A DNA stretch of 5,872 nt from Saprospiraceae bacterium (GTDB lineage Bacteria > Bacteroidota > Bacteroidia > Chitinophagales > Saprospiraceae): NCBI GenBank assembly GCA_020630045.1, contig JAHDCE010000303.1:1-5872 (forward strand), given 5' to 3'. Below are positions 1 through 5,872 of this stretch, in pieces. A model generated the notes under the pieces. It made no database searches, had not been told where the DNA came from, and was given only the letters and a program-made list of their open reading frames with translations. Made by a program: the position numbers and the translations under genes. The stretch's first letter is position 1. Each line of letters starts with the position of its first letter.

Positions 1-2989
1 TCGAAATATTGTCGTAACGGATTTTCATTTCATCATAGGCTTCAACCGCCATCGGGTTGATTTCACCATAATTAAATAATCGTTTCCGAATTTTCTCGAC
101 CTGTTCTTCCAAGTCCTTTTTATTCAATGTCAAATCGGGTTCTTGGTTGATGATTTGGTTGACTTCCAAATCAAATTCGGCACGCAAGCGCTCTCCGACC
201 GTGGTCAAACTGAGTTTGATTTCATTGTATCGATCTTTGAAATCGGCTACTAGTTGTTGACATTGATTTTTTAAATGGTTTTTCTGACGGATTTCTTTTT
301 CGATCTCAGTAATACCCCCTCTTGAATCGTAGTAAATCCGCTCGACTTCCCCTAGGACGGCTTGCTTGGATTTTTTCTCCTCATACAAGGTGATTAACCC
401 GGCTGATTTAGCTTCGATATCCGCTTGGACTTTTTCAATTTCACTATTGGTCGATACCAAGGAATCACCATCGGTAGAAAGTTTGAGCTGTGTCCCGGAA
501 AGCTGTTTCTTTCTGAACTCAAGTTCTTTCCTAAGGGTCTGTACCTTGTTTTGTTGGCGGATGAATTCAATATTTTTAGCATTGTATTCAGCCGATGCGG
601 TGGACAATTGTTCCGCCGCCATTTTATAGACAGAATCCGCTTCTTGGATTTTCGAGGCGGCCAATTCAATTTGGCCTTTTTGGATATTGAGTTCCTTCTC
701 CAATTCGAAGATGGAATCTTCCAGACCGCTTATCCTTTTTTTCAGTCCTTCTTTTCGTTCCGTGGTATCCTTTAGAAAGGATTCGAAATTGTCGTTCTTG
801 GCTTTGAGTTGGATTTGTTGGCGAGTAATTTGTTCCAATGACCGTCGCTCCTTTTGAATATCCCCACTCTTGTCCAATGCTTTTAGCTCTTGGATTTTCT
901 TTTTAAATCCATAAAATTCATCTGACAATTCCTTGCCCTTAGCTTCTAGGTCTTTAATGGCTCCACTCAGGACTTCCAAGTTCTTTTTCCGTCCGATCTT
1001 TTTTCCTTCAAACAATCCGACCGAACCACCGCTGACGCTATATTTCCCTTGAATGAACTTTCCGGATTTGGACAAAAGCGTCAAGTCCGGATCTTCGATT
1101 TTTACCTTTACTTGTTCCTCATCCGTGAGGTAAACGCTACCAAGTAGAAAGCTGATCAAAGGTTTGTATTCGGCATCGCATTGAACCACTTCAACGGCAT
1201 GAATGGTATCCGGGATGGCCATACTCAATCCCATTTTAGAATCAATGGCATCTAGTAAAAAGAATTTCGCTTTTCCTTTTTGGGATTTATTCAACAATTG
1301 AATCGCTTCAAAGGCACCTTCTAAATTTTGAACTACATAATAATTCAAATAGGGCTCTAAATAGTTTTCAATCGCAATGCGATACTCTTCCTGGGTATAA
1401 ATCAGGTCAGATAATAACGGAGCTTTTGCCGCCCAATTTTTGCTTTTACTCAAAAACTTGATGGACTCGGGAAAACCTTCTAAATTATCCACCAAACTCT
1501 TAGTCAGCTTATATTCATTTTTCTTGGCGTCAAGCTTTCGATTCACTTCGGCGATTTTGCCGGTGACTTCTTCCAGCTTTCCTTCCACCATTTCCAATTC
1601 TACCTTACGGGCATCTTCTTCGACTTCCCATTCTTGGATTTTATGTTCAGCTTCCTTTTTGCGGAGCTCGATTTCATCCAAGCGTTCCTTGGTATCTCCC
1701 ATTTCGGCGGTTCTCCGCTCAATTTCGTTTTCGGCCCGCTCAATGTCCCTTGTAAAGTTTTCGATTTGACTTTGAGAAACGGCTTTCTTTTTTTCCAATT
1801 CGAAAATATTCCGCTCTAGGGTTTGCTGCTCCTTGAGAATGATATCCAAATCGGATTTCAAAGCACCATGATCGGATTTGATGGTATTCAAGTGGCTGTC
1901 CGCTTCTTCCAACTGTGAAGAAAAAGTGGTTTCCATTTGCTTTTCCTCATTGACTTGTTCCTCGTAGTAGGACAATTCTTTTTGAAGCTGCCCCAAGGAG
2001 TTTTTAGCCGTTTCCATTTGTTGTACCGTCTGCGAATGGTTCTTTTTCAAAAACGACAAACGCTGCTCGGCCATTTGTTTCTCATTCTCCGTGGTACGGA
2101 TAACACCTACCAGACGATTCAATTCACGCTGGTTGTCCGTCAGATTTTTCTCTTTATCTAAGTTGGCGGTTTTTTCGGCCTCTAAACCGGCCTCAGCTTT
2201 TCGGATTTCAGCATCCAGTTCCACCAATTTATCTTGCTCTTCTTGCAATCTTTTCCGAACACTTTTGTACTCGTCCTTAAAAGCGCTCAATTGAAATTTC
2301 GCCAATTCAACACTTAAGTCTCGATACTTGGTTTTGAGTTCGAAATATCGCTTTGCCCTGCGTGCTTGTTTCTCCAAAGATTTTAGGTTGTTTTCAATTT
2401 CAAACAACAAATCTTCTACGCGATCCAAATCGGCGGTCGTACTTTTCAGCTTATTGACCGTTTCCCTTTTCCTCGCCTTATATTTTGAAATCCCAGCCGC
2501 TTGTTCAATCAGTTTCCGCCTGGAGTTTTCACGATCATGTAAAATATCGTCAACCATACCCAAGGCGATGATGGCGTATGAATTCGAACCGATTCCGGTA
2601 TCTACTAAAAGGGATTTGATATCCTTTAATCTACAAGGAACATTGTTGAGTCTATATTCGGACTCACCAGTCCGGTACAATGCTCTTGTGATGGTCAACT
2701 GATGATATTCACTAGCAATGATGCCCTTGTCATTCAAGAAGGTCAATGAAACTTCCGCGATGCCACCCTGCTTCCTTTTTTTGGTTCCATTGAAAATGAC
2801 GTTATTCATTTTCTCCAAACGAAGCTCCTTACTCTTCTGTTCTCCCAGCACCCACCGGATAGAATCGACGATATTGGATTTGCCACAGCCATTAGGCCCT
2901 ACGACTCCTGTAACGTCTTCATTGAAATTGACAACGGTTTTATCCGCAAAACTTTTAAATCCTTTTATCTCCAGTTGGGTTAATCTCAC
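1..2989 (-). CDS. smc: Chromosome segregation ATPase SMC (5' 996 codons; C-terminus beyond window)
   Basis: SMC is the ATP-driven core of the bacterial condensin complex (with ScpA and ScpB) and organises and segregates the chromosome. The predicted protein opens MRLTQLEIKGFKSFADK and carries the Walker A motif GPNGCGKS at residues 31-38, followed by SIRWVLGEQ (43-51) and YRTGESEYRL. After the N-terminal head comes a long Glu/Lys/Gln-rich coiled coil (about 165-500), a hinge (about 505-660, with SVSGGSVGLFEG near its end), and the returning coiled coil. The window stops at INPMAVEAYDEMKIRYD, a conserved stretch not far before the C-terminal head. About 180-200 residues with the signature and Walker B motifs are therefore missing, judged against the usual length of about 1,180. 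The start is GTG at 2989: a stop lies four codons upstream in frame and no ATG intervenes, so no longer version is possible. The frame is uninterrupted. The gene diverges from the M50-like gene; no scp, rnc or ftsY neighbour is in view. Confidence 0.97.
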   Translation of the reverse strand, partial: MRLTQLEIKGFKSFADKTVVNFNEDVTGVVGPNGCGKSNIVDSIRWVLGEQKSKELRLEKMNNVIFNGTKKRKQGGIAEVSLTFLNDKGIIASEYHQLTITRALYRTGESEYRLNNVPCRLKDIKSLLVDTGIGSNSYAIIALGMVDDILHDRENSRRKLIEQAAGISKYKARKRETVNKLKSTTADLDRVEDLLFEIENNLKSLEKQARRAKRYFELKTKYRDLSVELAKFQLSAFKDEYKSVRKRLQEEQDKLVELDAEIRKAEAGLEAEKTANLDKEKNLTDNQRELNRLVGVIRTTENEKQMAEQRLSFLKKNHSQTVQQMETAKNSLGQLQKELSYYEEQVNEEKQMETTFSSQLEEADSHLNTIKSDHGALKSDLDIILKEQQTLERNIFELEKKKAVSQSQIENFTRDIERAENEIERRTAEMGDTKERLDEIELRKKEAEHKIQEWEVEEDARKVELEMVEGKLEEVTGKIAEVNRKLDAKKNEYKLTKSLVDNLEGFPESIKFLSKSKNWAAKAPLLSDLIYTQEEYRIAIENYLEPYLNYYVVQNLEGAFEAIQLLNKSQKGKAKFFLLDAIDSKMGLSMAIPDTIHAVEVVQCDAEYKPLISFLLGSVYLTDEEQVKVKIEDPDLTLLSKSGKFIQGKYSVSGGSVGLFEGKKIGRKKNLEVLSGAIKDLEAKGKELSDEFYGFKKKIQELKALDKSGDIQKERRSLEQITRQQIQLKAKNDNFESFLKDTTERKEGLKKRISGLEDSIFELEKELNIQKGQIELAASKIQEADSVYKMAAEQLSTASAEYNAKNIEFIRQQNKVQTLRKELEFRKKQLSGTQLKLSTDGDSLVSTNSEIEKVQADIEAKSAGLITLYEEKKSKQAVLGEVERIYYDSRGGITEIEKEIRQKNHLKNQCQQLVADFKDRYNEIKLSLTTVGERLRAEFDLEVNQIINQEPDLTLNKKDLEEQVEKIRKRLFNYGEINPMAVEAYDEMKIRYDNIS

Positions 2990-3065
2990 CGCTCTTTCTT
3001 ACTTCTTTATCAAAAAATTCCCCGTAAGGGGTAGTGGTAAATGTTGATTTTTTTGAGGAAACGGA

Positions 3066-3073
3066 CAAAAATA
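3066..3073 (-). promoter_or_regulatory. Candidate -7 element for smc
   Basis: Read on the minus strand this is TATTTTTG, an exact match to the Bacteroidota -7 consensus TAnnTTTG. It lies 77 bases upstream of the smc GTG in the divergent spacer. No clear TTG -33 element sits at the expected 19-20 base spacing; only a weak TGG is near. The A/T-rich context makes chance matches likely, so this is a candidate only. Confidence 0.35.
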
Positions 3074-3153
3074 CAAAAAGAATAAATTTCCATTCGTCGA
3101 AAAATGAAAATATCAATCTAAGAAAAGGCCTATTTTGGAAAAAATTCGAAGAT

Positions 3154-3828
3154 ATGGAGAACAACAACAACAACAACAACAACAACAACCTGATCATCCA
3201 ACTGATTTTAGTCCTAGGAGCCTATCTCATCATCAAATACCTGATTCCGAATGGCAGACTGGTGCTATACCCCATCAATTTATTGGTGACTTATCTACAC
3301 GAATTCGGCCATGCGTTCGGTTCGCTTATTACAGGTGGCGAAGTCCTTTCGCTTAAAGTGAATCAAGATGGTAGCGGGTTATGCACGACTAGAGGGGGCA
3401 ACCGGGCTATCATACTGATGGGAGGTTATATCGGAAGCGCGATTTTTGGCAACGCCCTTTTCTATATCGGCATGAGAAAGCCCACTTGGTCTAGGGCGAC
3501 CTTGGTACTCCTTTCGGGTACGATGGTATTGTCGGCCTTTTGGTGGTACAGTCAACCCTTCACAACAGGGCTACTCATTGCTTTTTCTGTAGTCCTCTTA
3601 GCCATAGCTATTTTAACCAACCTATCGAATATTACTTTGATGTTTATCGGATTGGCCAGCCTCATTCATATCATCGAAGATTTCAATGTGGGTCCCACTT
3701 CTGACCTAGAACAATACGCCAAGTTGTTCGTGGTCGTTCCTCCCCAAGTTTGGATGTATGTTTGGTTGATAATCGTCATCATTCTCCTCCTCATCAATTT
3801 AAGGATGATATTTAGGAGTAGAAAATGA
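3154..3828 (+). CDS. M50B-like integral membrane metallopeptidase family protein
   Basis: This is a 224-residue, very hydrophobic multi-pass membrane protein. The zinc-binding motif HEFGH is at residues 49-53 within a membrane segment, followed by SLITGGEVLSLKVNQDGSG, the GG and DGSG pattern typical of the peptidase M50B-like family (site-2 protease clan). Further membrane segments lie at about 13-31, 85-106, 115-131, 139-156, 159-174 and 199-219. Near the C-terminus, TSDLEQYAKLF followed by VWMYVW matches the family's conserved Asp region; Asp184 is a plausible third metal ligand. Substrate and role are unknown for this group, and intramembrane proteolysis is inferred, not shown. ATG at 3154 is preferred. 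An in-frame GTG at 3034 would add 40 charged residues, but it would lie only 45 bases from the smc start and leave almost no room for a promoter. Residues 3-12 are all Asn. There is no convincing Shine-Dalgarno site. The gene stands alone and ends before a terminator. Confidence 0.85.
   Translation: MENNNNNNNNNNLIIQLILVLGAYLIIKYLIPNGRLVLYPINLLVTYLHEFGHAFGSLITGGEVLSLKVNQDGSGLCTTRGGNRAIILMGGYIGSAIFGNALFYIGMRKPTWSRATLVLLSGTMVLSAFWWYSQPFTTGLLIAFSVVLLAIAILTNLSNITLMFIGLASLIHIIEDFNVGPTSDLEQYAKLFVVVPPQVWMYVWLIIVIILLLINLRMIFRSRK
3160..3189 (+). repeat. (AAC)10 trinucleotide microsatellite encoding Asn10
   Basis: Ten perfect, uninterrupted AAC units follow the Met-Glu of the M50B-like protein and precede its first membrane segment. 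Every Asn uses the same codon, which points to recent slippage-driven expansion and not to selection on the peptide alone. Because the unit is three bases, length changes keep the frame; they would alter the length of the polar N-terminal tail. Confidence 0.97.
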
Positions 3829-3914
3829 TTGATTTTTCCAAAAAGTAGGCAGCGCATTTGAAGGCGGTTCCGTTCTATAAGAAATTGTCGTGATTTTAAG
3901 GTTTATTTTTTGGT

Positions 3915-3927
3915 TTACAATTTGTAA
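3915..3927. repeat. 13-base palindrome TTACAA-T-TTGTAA
   Basis: This is a perfect 6-bp inverted repeat around a single central base, nine bases before the terminator stem. Its compact symmetry resembles a dimeric regulator site, but its position at the end of a transcription unit gives no obvious promoter to control. It may simply be A/T-rich chance. Confidence 0.5.
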
Positions 3928-3935
3928 GGTTGGTT

Positions 3936-3971
3936 AAAGTCCGGGGGTGGTTTCCCGGACTTTTCTTTTTT
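3936..3971 (+). terminator. Strong intrinsic terminator after the M50-like gene
   Basis: A perfect 10-bp stem (AAAGTCCGGG at 3936-3945 with CCCGGACTTT at 3954-3963) encloses an 8-base loop and runs into TTTTCTTTTTT. The T tract is only on the plus strand, so it acts on rightward transcription. It lies about 107 bases past the stop of the M50B-like gene and insulates the lipoprotein gene from it. Confidence 0.93.
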
Positions 3972-4002
3972 GCCCACTCTCCTATTTTTTCTTATCATAA
4001 AA

Positions 4003-4068
4003 CACCATTTTTGTCTTAAACGTTATCTTATCAGTAATCATTCTTATGTCCGCTGCATAAAAATGGTG
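4003..4068. repeat. 10-bp inverted repeat in the lipoprotein gene leader
   Basis: CACCATTTTT (4003-4012) is the exact reverse complement of AAAAATGGTG (4059-4068), and the next inner pair would be G-U in RNA. The 46 bases between would form a large loop. The right arm ends 28 bases before the ATG at 4097. It may be an mRNA leader structure or paired protein-binding half-sites; the sequence does not decide. Confidence 0.6.
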
Positions 4069-4088
4069 AATTGATTATCCAATCATCC

Positions 4089-4093
4089 AAGGA
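4089..4093 (+). promoter_or_regulatory. Possible ribosome binding site of the PorE-like gene
   Basis: AAGGA lies three bases before the ATG at 4097. The match to a Shine-Dalgarno core is good but the spacing is unusually short, and this phylum often initiates without one. It supports the start only modestly; the in-frame stop TGA at 4067-4069 and the signal peptide are the stronger arguments. Confidence 0.4.
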
Positions 4094-4096
4094 ATT

Positions 4097-5872
4097 ATGA
4101 TTCAAAAAACCTTATTCTACTCGACTTTAATCTTATTCGGATGTGCTGTCCTTATCGGAAGTTGTTCGTACACTCAAAAAATAACCGATGGCAAAACGGC
4201 TTACGAACTTAAGCAGTACGCAGTGGCCATCCCCATGTTGGAAAAAGATTTCCGCAAGGAAAAAGCCAGAAAAGAAAAGGCCAAATTGGCATATATAATC
4301 GCCGACTCCCATAACAAAACCAACAATAATGAAAAGGAAATGGAATGGTACAAAATGGCCGTCGACAATGGTTACGGCGCTAAAGCCATGGTTAATTACG
4401 CCAATTCTTTAAAAAAGAACGCCCAGTATTCCTTGGCCAAAAACATGTACCAAGAAGCCGGATATGAAGAAGGCGACCCTGACCTTTACAAGAAAGAAAT
4501 GATTAGTTGCTCCTTTGCAGACAATTGGAAAAAACAAATGGACGAATCACCCTATCAGGTGGAAACTGTCGGTTTCAATTCACCGAAATTGGATTATGCG
4601 CCCACTTATTTCGGTAACGGAAAATGGGTGATTTCCTCAGATCGCCAAGGAGCGAAAGGTGATGAAAATTACAAGTGGACCGGCAACTCGTTTTCAGATC
4701 TGTTTATTGTAAATCCGTCTTCTAATGAAGTAGTGGCTTTCGAAGACCCGGTCAATACTGCCTATAACGAAGGAACAGTTACATTTAATCCGACTTTTGA
4801 CGAAATGATTTTTTCAAGATGCGGAACCGGAGAATTGAATGCCGCAGATTATTGCAAACTGTTAATCTCAACCCTTGAAAACGGTAAATGGACAGAACCT
4901 GAAGTACTGCCCTTTAACACGGAAGGCGTTAATTATATTCATCCGCATTGGTCAAAAGATGGCAAAACATTATACTTCGCCGCGAACCTTGACGACGGCT
5001 GGGGAGGATATGACATTTACTCGATTACAAGAACTAAATCCGGTTGGGGTGAGGCCAAATTATTACCTGCAACCATCAATACAGAAGTGGACGACATGTT
5101 TCCTTTTGAAAAGGACGGTGTTTTGTATTTTTCTAGTAGAGGTCATATAAACATGGGTGGACTGGACATTTTCAAAACGACCTCTTCCGGAGGCAAATGG
5201 AGTAAAGCCGAAAACCTGAAAGCACCTATCAATTCGGAATCGGATGATTTCGGATTCGTCATCGACCCGGAGGTCGAAGCAAACAAAGACATTAACTATC
5301 AGGGCTATTTTTCTTCTTCCCGTAAGGGAGGAAAAGGAATGGATGATATCTATGCATTTCAAAACCGTAATATTGAACCTGTTCCGGAACCGGAACCAGA
5401 GCCTGAGCCAGAACCAGAGCCAGAGCCTGAGCCGGAACCCATCGTTGAAGTTTTTGTCCTGACGGTTCACGTACAAGGGCAGGTTTACAAGGATGAAAAC
5501 AATCCCAAATCCGGAAAAAATGGTGTCAAATCATTGCCTCTTTCTTCCGTCAATATACTGACAGGAGGCCGGAGTGAAACAAAGAAAACCGATAACTCAG
5601 GAACCTATACCTTGGAAGTCGAAAAGGGAGCTAATTATCGCTTCTTGGCTTCGTCTACCGGATACCTCAGCCAATCTAAAAATTTTACCGCCAATTTTAA
5701 GGAAGGGGAAAATTCCAAAACGATATATATCGTTTTGGACAAATTATTCAAGAATGTCGAAATCGTACTAGAAGACATCTACTATGATTATGACAAAGAT
5801 AACATCCGTGAAGACGCTAGACCGACATTGAATAATCTTGCGAACATCCTACGCGAGAACCCGAATATAAAA
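4097..5872 (+). CDS. PorE-like OmpA-family lipoprotein (TPR, beta-propeller, CRD; C-terminus beyond window)
   Basis: The 592 codons present begin with a lipoprotein signal peptide: a hydrophobic stretch and lipobox IGSC, with Cys23 as probable lipidation site (Cys16 is a weaker alternative). No acidic surface-export signal follows the Cys, which suits a periplasm-facing anchor. In order come TPR-like helices (about 30-150), five PD40/WD40-like propeller repeats (about 165-423; for example HPHWSKDGKTLYFAA and GVLYFSSR..GGLDIF), a Glu-Pro linker (427-448), a carboxypeptidase-regulatory-like beta domain (about 456-548, with TDNSGTYTLEV) and the opening of an OmpA C-terminal domain (IYYDYDKDNI). 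The peptidoglycan-binding remainder, perhaps 80-100 residues, is cut off. This order matches PorE of Porphyromonas gingivalis (PG1058), which links the type IX secretion machinery to peptidoglycan. Paralogues with the same architecture are common in Bacteroidota, and no PorP/SprF-type gene is visible, so orthology with PorE is not established. It is a separate transcription unit after the terminator. Confidence 0.9.
   Translation, partial: MIQKTLFYSTLILFGCAVLIGSCSYTQKITDGKTAYELKQYAVAIPMLEKDFRKEKARKEKAKLAYIIADSHNKTNNNEKEMEWYKMAVDNGYGAKAMVNYANSLKKNAQYSLAKNMYQEAGYEEGDPDLYKKEMISCSFADNWKKQMDESPYQVETVGFNSPKLDYAPTYFGNGKWVISSDRQGAKGDENYKWTGNSFSDLFIVNPSSNEVVAFEDPVNTAYNEGTVTFNPTFDEMIFSRCGTGELNAADYCKLLISTLENGKWTEPEVLPFNTEGVNYIHPHWSKDGKTLYFAANLDDGWGGYDIYSITRTKSGWGEAKLLPATINTEVDDMFPFEKDGVLYFSSRGHINMGGLDIFKTTSSGGKWSKAENLKAPINSESDDFGFVIDPEVEANKDINYQGYFSSSRKGGKGMDDIYAFQNRNIEPVPEPEPEPEPEPEPEPEPEPIVEVFVLTVHVQGQVYKDENNPKSGKNGVKSLPLSSVNILTGGRSETKKTDNSGTYTLEVEKGANYRFLASSTGYLSQSKNFTANFKEGENSKTIYIVLDKLFKNVEIVLEDIYYDYDKDNIREDARPTLNNLANILRENPNIK
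5375..5440 (+). repeat. Glu-Pro repeat linker, EPVP(EP)9
   Basis: Residues 427-448 of the PorE-like protein alternate Glu and Pro, with one Val substitution near the start. Such tracts form stiff, extended, negatively charged rods, and here one joins the propeller to the regulatory-like domain. The codons vary (GAA/GAG, CCG/CCA/CCT/CCC), so the peptide and not the DNA repeat appears to be what is kept. Confidence 0.95.

Larger units (their letters stand above)
3829..4096. other. Non-coding spacer between the M50-like gene and the lipoprotein gene
   Basis: I found no credible reading frame, tRNA or rRNA in this A/T-rich stretch. It holds, in order, a roughly 107-base presumed 3' untranslated region, a 13-base palindrome (3915-3927), the intrinsic terminator (3936-3971) and a leader region with a 10-bp inverted repeat (4003-4012 with 4059-4068). 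A promoter for the downstream gene should lie here, but I could not find a pair of elements with the Bacteroidota TTG / TAnnTTTG spacing. Confidence 0.8.

Noticed and set aside
3020..3031. CCCC-GTAA-GGGG hairpin followed on the minus strand by AATTTTTT, considered as a terminator or attenuator in the smc leader
   Set aside because: The stem is only four base pairs and no leader peptide or upstream gene is present. It is too weak to call; it might still form a small GNRA-type hairpin on the plus strand.
366..3047. Several plus-strand open frames of 60-125 codons lying opposite smc
   Set aside because: They are antisense shadows of an intact, clearly recognisable SMC frame. Their sequences are Ser/Phe/Leu-rich as expected from the reverse complement of Lys/Glu-rich coiled coil, and they have no recognisable domains.
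3131..3138. TATTTTGG as a -7 promoter element for the M50B-like gene
   Set aside because: It misses the consensus TAnnTTTG at one position, has no TTG about 20 bases upstream, and would leave almost no leader before the ATG at 3154.
3135..3356. Plus-strand frame starting with a polyglutamine tract, and the minus-strand polyleucine frame at 2955-3197
   Set aside because: Both are alternative readings of the (AAC)10 tract. The Asn frame continues into a recognisable M50B-like protein, while these do not.
4011..4031. TTG (4011-4013) and TATCTTAT (4024-4031) as a promoter for the PorE-like gene
   Set aside because: The spacing is 10 bases, not the 19-20 expected in Bacteroidota, and the second element is an imperfect match.
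5063..5476. 137-codon minus-strand frame with alternating Arg/Leu/Trp/Phe residues
   Set aside because: It is the reverse reading of the propeller and the Glu-Pro repeat of the PorE-like gene; the odd composition comes from the repeat.

Overview
The window looks like an ordinary chromosomal segment from a member of the Bacteroidota. Three things point there: the sequence style of the SMC protein, an OmpA-type lipoprotein with the TPR, beta-propeller and regulatory-domain architecture typical of that phylum, and moderate-to-low GC with weak or absent Shine-Dalgarno sites. The order or family cannot be resolved from sequence reading alone.

Layout: (1) Bases 1-2989, minus strand, hold the first 996 codons of the chromosome-condensation ATPase gene smc, which runs off the left edge before the C-terminal head. 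The frame was checked triplet by triplet and is open throughout. (2) Bases 2990-3153 are a short divergent spacer with a candidate smc promoter and a small GC hairpin. (3) Bases 3154-3828, plus strand, encode a 224-residue multi-pass membrane protein of the M50B-like metallopeptidase type. It starts with a tract of ten asparagines encoded by a perfect (AAC)10 microsatellite. (4) Bases 3829-4096 are non-coding. They contain a strong intrinsic terminator (stem 3936-3963) and, just before the next gene, a 10-bp perfect inverted repeat. (5) From 4097 to the right edge, plus strand, is a PorE-like lipoprotein: signal peptide with lipobox, TPR-like helices, five PD40-type beta-propeller repeats, a Glu-Pro linker, a carboxypeptidase-regulatory-like domain and the start of an OmpA C-terminal domain. 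It is cut by the window end.

The three genes do not form an operon. smc is divergent from the peptidase gene, and the terminator separates the peptidase gene from the lipoprotein gene. No functional link between them is visible. I see no RNA genes, mobile elements, CRISPR arrays or defence-like modules, and nothing that I would call a new biological system. The points most worth a second look are the pure AAC tract, the leader inverted repeat and the unusual Q-loop region of SMC.
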